This document shows, in pieces, positions 4,894-5,893 of a stretch of 5,893 nucleotides of DNA. A program made the translations under genes and the position numbers. The stretch lies in assembly GCA_021849765.1 (NCBI GenBank), contig JAJZSM010000058.1, forward strand, positions 2,508-8,400, written 5' to 3'. Under the pieces are notes generated by a model. It saw nothing but the letters and a program-made list of their open reading frames with translations, made no database searches and was not told the origin of the DNA. Source of the stretch: Actinomycetes bacterium. Lineage in GTDB: Bacteria > Actinomycetota > Acidimicrobiia > Acidimicrobiales > RAAP-2. Within the stretch, counting starts at the first letter, position 1, and every line of letters begins with the position of its first letter.

Positions 4894-4898
4894 GGAGG
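4894..4898 (+). promoter_or_regulatory. Ribosome binding site deciding the marR start
   Basis: GGAGG followed by four bases and ATG at 4903. It selects 4903 over an in-frame TTG at 4807, which would fall upstream of the predicted transcription start. Confidence 0.7.
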
Positions 4899-4902
4899 TT
4901 TC

Positions 4903-5391
4903 ATGACCACCAATGACGTCACGCCAAGTGCGCTCGCTGACCGACTTCGCATGTCGATGATCCGCCTCGCTCGCCAGTCCCGGCGACGAGACACCGCTGA
5001 ATTGACGATCACGCAGCTCTCCGCCCTCGCGACCGTGGTACGTGATGGCCCGCTCGGAATCGGTCAACTCGCCGATATCGAGGTGCTGCCATCCCCGGCA
5101 GCGACGCGTCTCGCCGACAAGCTCGAAGAGTCGGGACTCATCGAACGCCGAAGCAATCCCACCGATCGCCGTGGCGTCTTGGTCGCGGCCACCGACCTGG
5201 GTGAAAAGCTCTACGCGAGTCGACGGGAGTCGGGCAACGCCTGGCTCAGCCGACGAATCGCGGTCCTCACCGACACGGATCGACAAGCGCTCGAACGGGC
5301 GCTCACTGTCCTTGAACGACTGAGCGCTGAGGAGCCTGAGGGCGACGTGACAGCCCAAGACACACGCCAAGTAGAGGAGGTGCAATCGTGA
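4903..5391 (+). CDS. MarR-family transcriptional regulator
   Basis: Dimeric winged-helix repressor of 162 residues. An N-terminal dimerisation helix (about 8-27) is followed by a helix-turn-helix. LTITQLSALATV and GPLGIGQLADIE lead into the recognition helix SPAATRLADKLEESGLIER, and the wing NPTDRRGVLVAAT carries the hallmark Asp-Arg-Arg. C-terminal helices (from about 100 on) complete the dimer interface, with an acidic tail after about residue 145. Proteins of this family usually repress themselves and a neighbouring efflux gene and release DNA on binding small phenolic or drug-like ligands. The near-palindrome over its own -10 and the coupled MFS gene fit that scheme. The stop overlaps the GTG of the MFS gene (GTGA, 5388-5391). 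The natural ligand cannot be read from sequence. Confidence 0.93.
   Translation: MTTNDVTPSALADRLRMSMIRLARQSRRRDTAELTITQLSALATVVRDGPLGIGQLADIEVLPSPAATRLADKLEESGLIERRSNPTDRRGVLVAATDLGEKLYASRRESGNAWLSRRIAVLTDTDRQALERALTVLERLSAEEPEGDVTAQDTRQVEEVQS
5375..5381 (+). promoter_or_regulatory. Ribosome binding site of the MFS gene, inside the marR 3' end
   Basis: AGGAGGT lies six bases before the GTG at 5388, within the last codons of marR. The exporter can therefore be initiated independently as well as by coupling through the GTGA overlap. Confidence 0.7.
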
Positions 5392-5893
5392 GCGGCTCGA
5401 CATCCACCCACGCGCCGGTCGTCGGGCCCAACTACAAGTGGCTCGTCCTGTCCAACACGACAATCGGCGTACTCCTGGCGACGCTCAACGCCTCGAGCCT
5501 CATGATCGCTTTGCCCGTGATCTTCCGCGGCATCCACCTCGACCCGTTGTTACCGTCGAACTTCCCGTACCTGCTCTGGATCATGATGGGCTACATGCTC
5601 GTGATGGCCGCCGTCGTGGTGACCGTTGGGCGCATTGGCGATATCTTCGGCCGGGTCAGGATGTACAACCTCGGCTTCGCGTGGTTCACCCTCGGCGCAA
5701 TCCTTCTCTCACTGGTGTGGAGTTCTGGCTCCACGGGCGCGCTGGAGATCATCATCCTGCGAATGTTCCAGGCCATCGGCGCGGCGATGCTCATGGCGAA
5801 CTCGGCCGCCATCCTCACCGACGCCTTCCCGGCCAAGCAACTGGGCTTGGCCCTCGGCACGAACATGATCGCGGCGATTCTGGGGTCGTTCCT
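5388..5893 (+). CDS. MFS drug-exporter-like transporter (DHA2/EmrB-QacA type), N-terminal part, cut by window edge
   Basis: Proton-coupled multidrug exporter of the major facilitator superfamily, probably the 14-helix DHA2 branch. Only the first 168 codons are present. Helix 1 is at about 17-45 (LATLNASSLMIALPVIF, where DHA2 pumps usually have a D-x-T-x-V-N-V-ALP pattern). A short extracellular insert, RGIHLDPLLPSNFP (47-60), comes before helix 2 (about 61-80). Motif A follows as GRIGDIFGRVRMYN (81-94), then helix 3 (95-111), helix 4 with LRMFQAIGAAMLMANSAAI (124-142), and LTDAFPAKQLGLALG (143-157). The helix 1-2 insert and the Asn-Ala-Ser-Ser in place of the usual helix 1 Asp-x-Thr mark a distinct subgroup. 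It is the second gene of the marR operon and probably the target of that repressor. Substrates are unknown. Confidence 0.92.
   Translation, partial: MSGSTSTHAPVVGPNYKWLVLSNTTIGVLLATLNASSLMIALPVIFRGIHLDPLLPSNFPYLLWIMMGYMLVMAAVVVTVGRIGDIFGRVRMYNLGFAWFTLGAILLSLVWSSGSTGALEIIILRMFQAIGAAMLMANSAAILTDAFPAKQLGLALGTNMIAAILGSF

Noticed and set aside
4759..5463. 234-codon open frame on the minus strand opposite marR and its promoter.
   Set aside because: It runs across the marR promoter and two plus-strand genes with clear motifs, and shows no domain of its own.

Overview
The window reads as a chromosomal segment of a high-GC Gram-positive (actinobacterial) genome. Supporting signs are GC-rich third codon positions, frequent GTG starts, repeated 4-base GTGA stop/start overlaps, and two genes that look leaderless. 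An Acidimicrobiia-like actinobacterium is my best guess, but this is inference, not a taxonomic call.

Left half (1-3272): molybdenum uptake and molybdenum-cofactor (Moco) genes. On the minus strand, a WtpA/ModA-type oxyanion-binding protein (516-1409) is translationally coupled to a molybdate ABC permease, modB, which runs off the left edge (1-519). Divergent from them across a 180-base regulatory gap are moaE and moaD (1590-2293), the two subunits of molybdopterin synthase. A MogA/MoaB-family gene (2236-2757, minus) converges on moaD and overlaps its 3' end by 58 bases. Divergent from mogA is a MoaC-family gene (2865-3272). It keeps the MoaC fold signatures but has lost the N-terminal motif and several active-site residues, so it looks like a pseudoenzyme or a strongly diverged paralogue. 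Together the genes cover oxyanion import, sulfur insertion into the pterin, and a step around metal insertion. No moaA, moeA or moeB lies in the window.

Middle (3399-4701): a 66-aa two-helix membrane protein of unknown function with a strong Shine-Dalgarno, then a 314-aa short-chain dehydrogenase/reductase (SDR).

Right part (4702-5893): a MarR-family regulator and a 14-helix-type MFS exporter truncated by the right edge. They form a coupled operon with a GTGA overlap. Its promoter has a perfect -35 (TTGACA), and its -10 lies inside a 17-base near-palindrome, the expected layout for an autoregulated MarR-MFS efflux unit.

The points most worth a second look are the degenerate MoaC, the 58-base convergent moaD/mogA overlap, the paired TANNNT-N6-GTG leaderless signatures of moaE and mogA, the 20-base-phased direct repeats between modA and moaE, and the marR operator candidate. 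I see no tRNA, rRNA, CRISPR array, insertion sequence or attachment site. No gene-free stretch exceeds 300 bases; the gaps are 180, 107, 126, 157 and 201 bases. I see no convincing intrinsic terminator.
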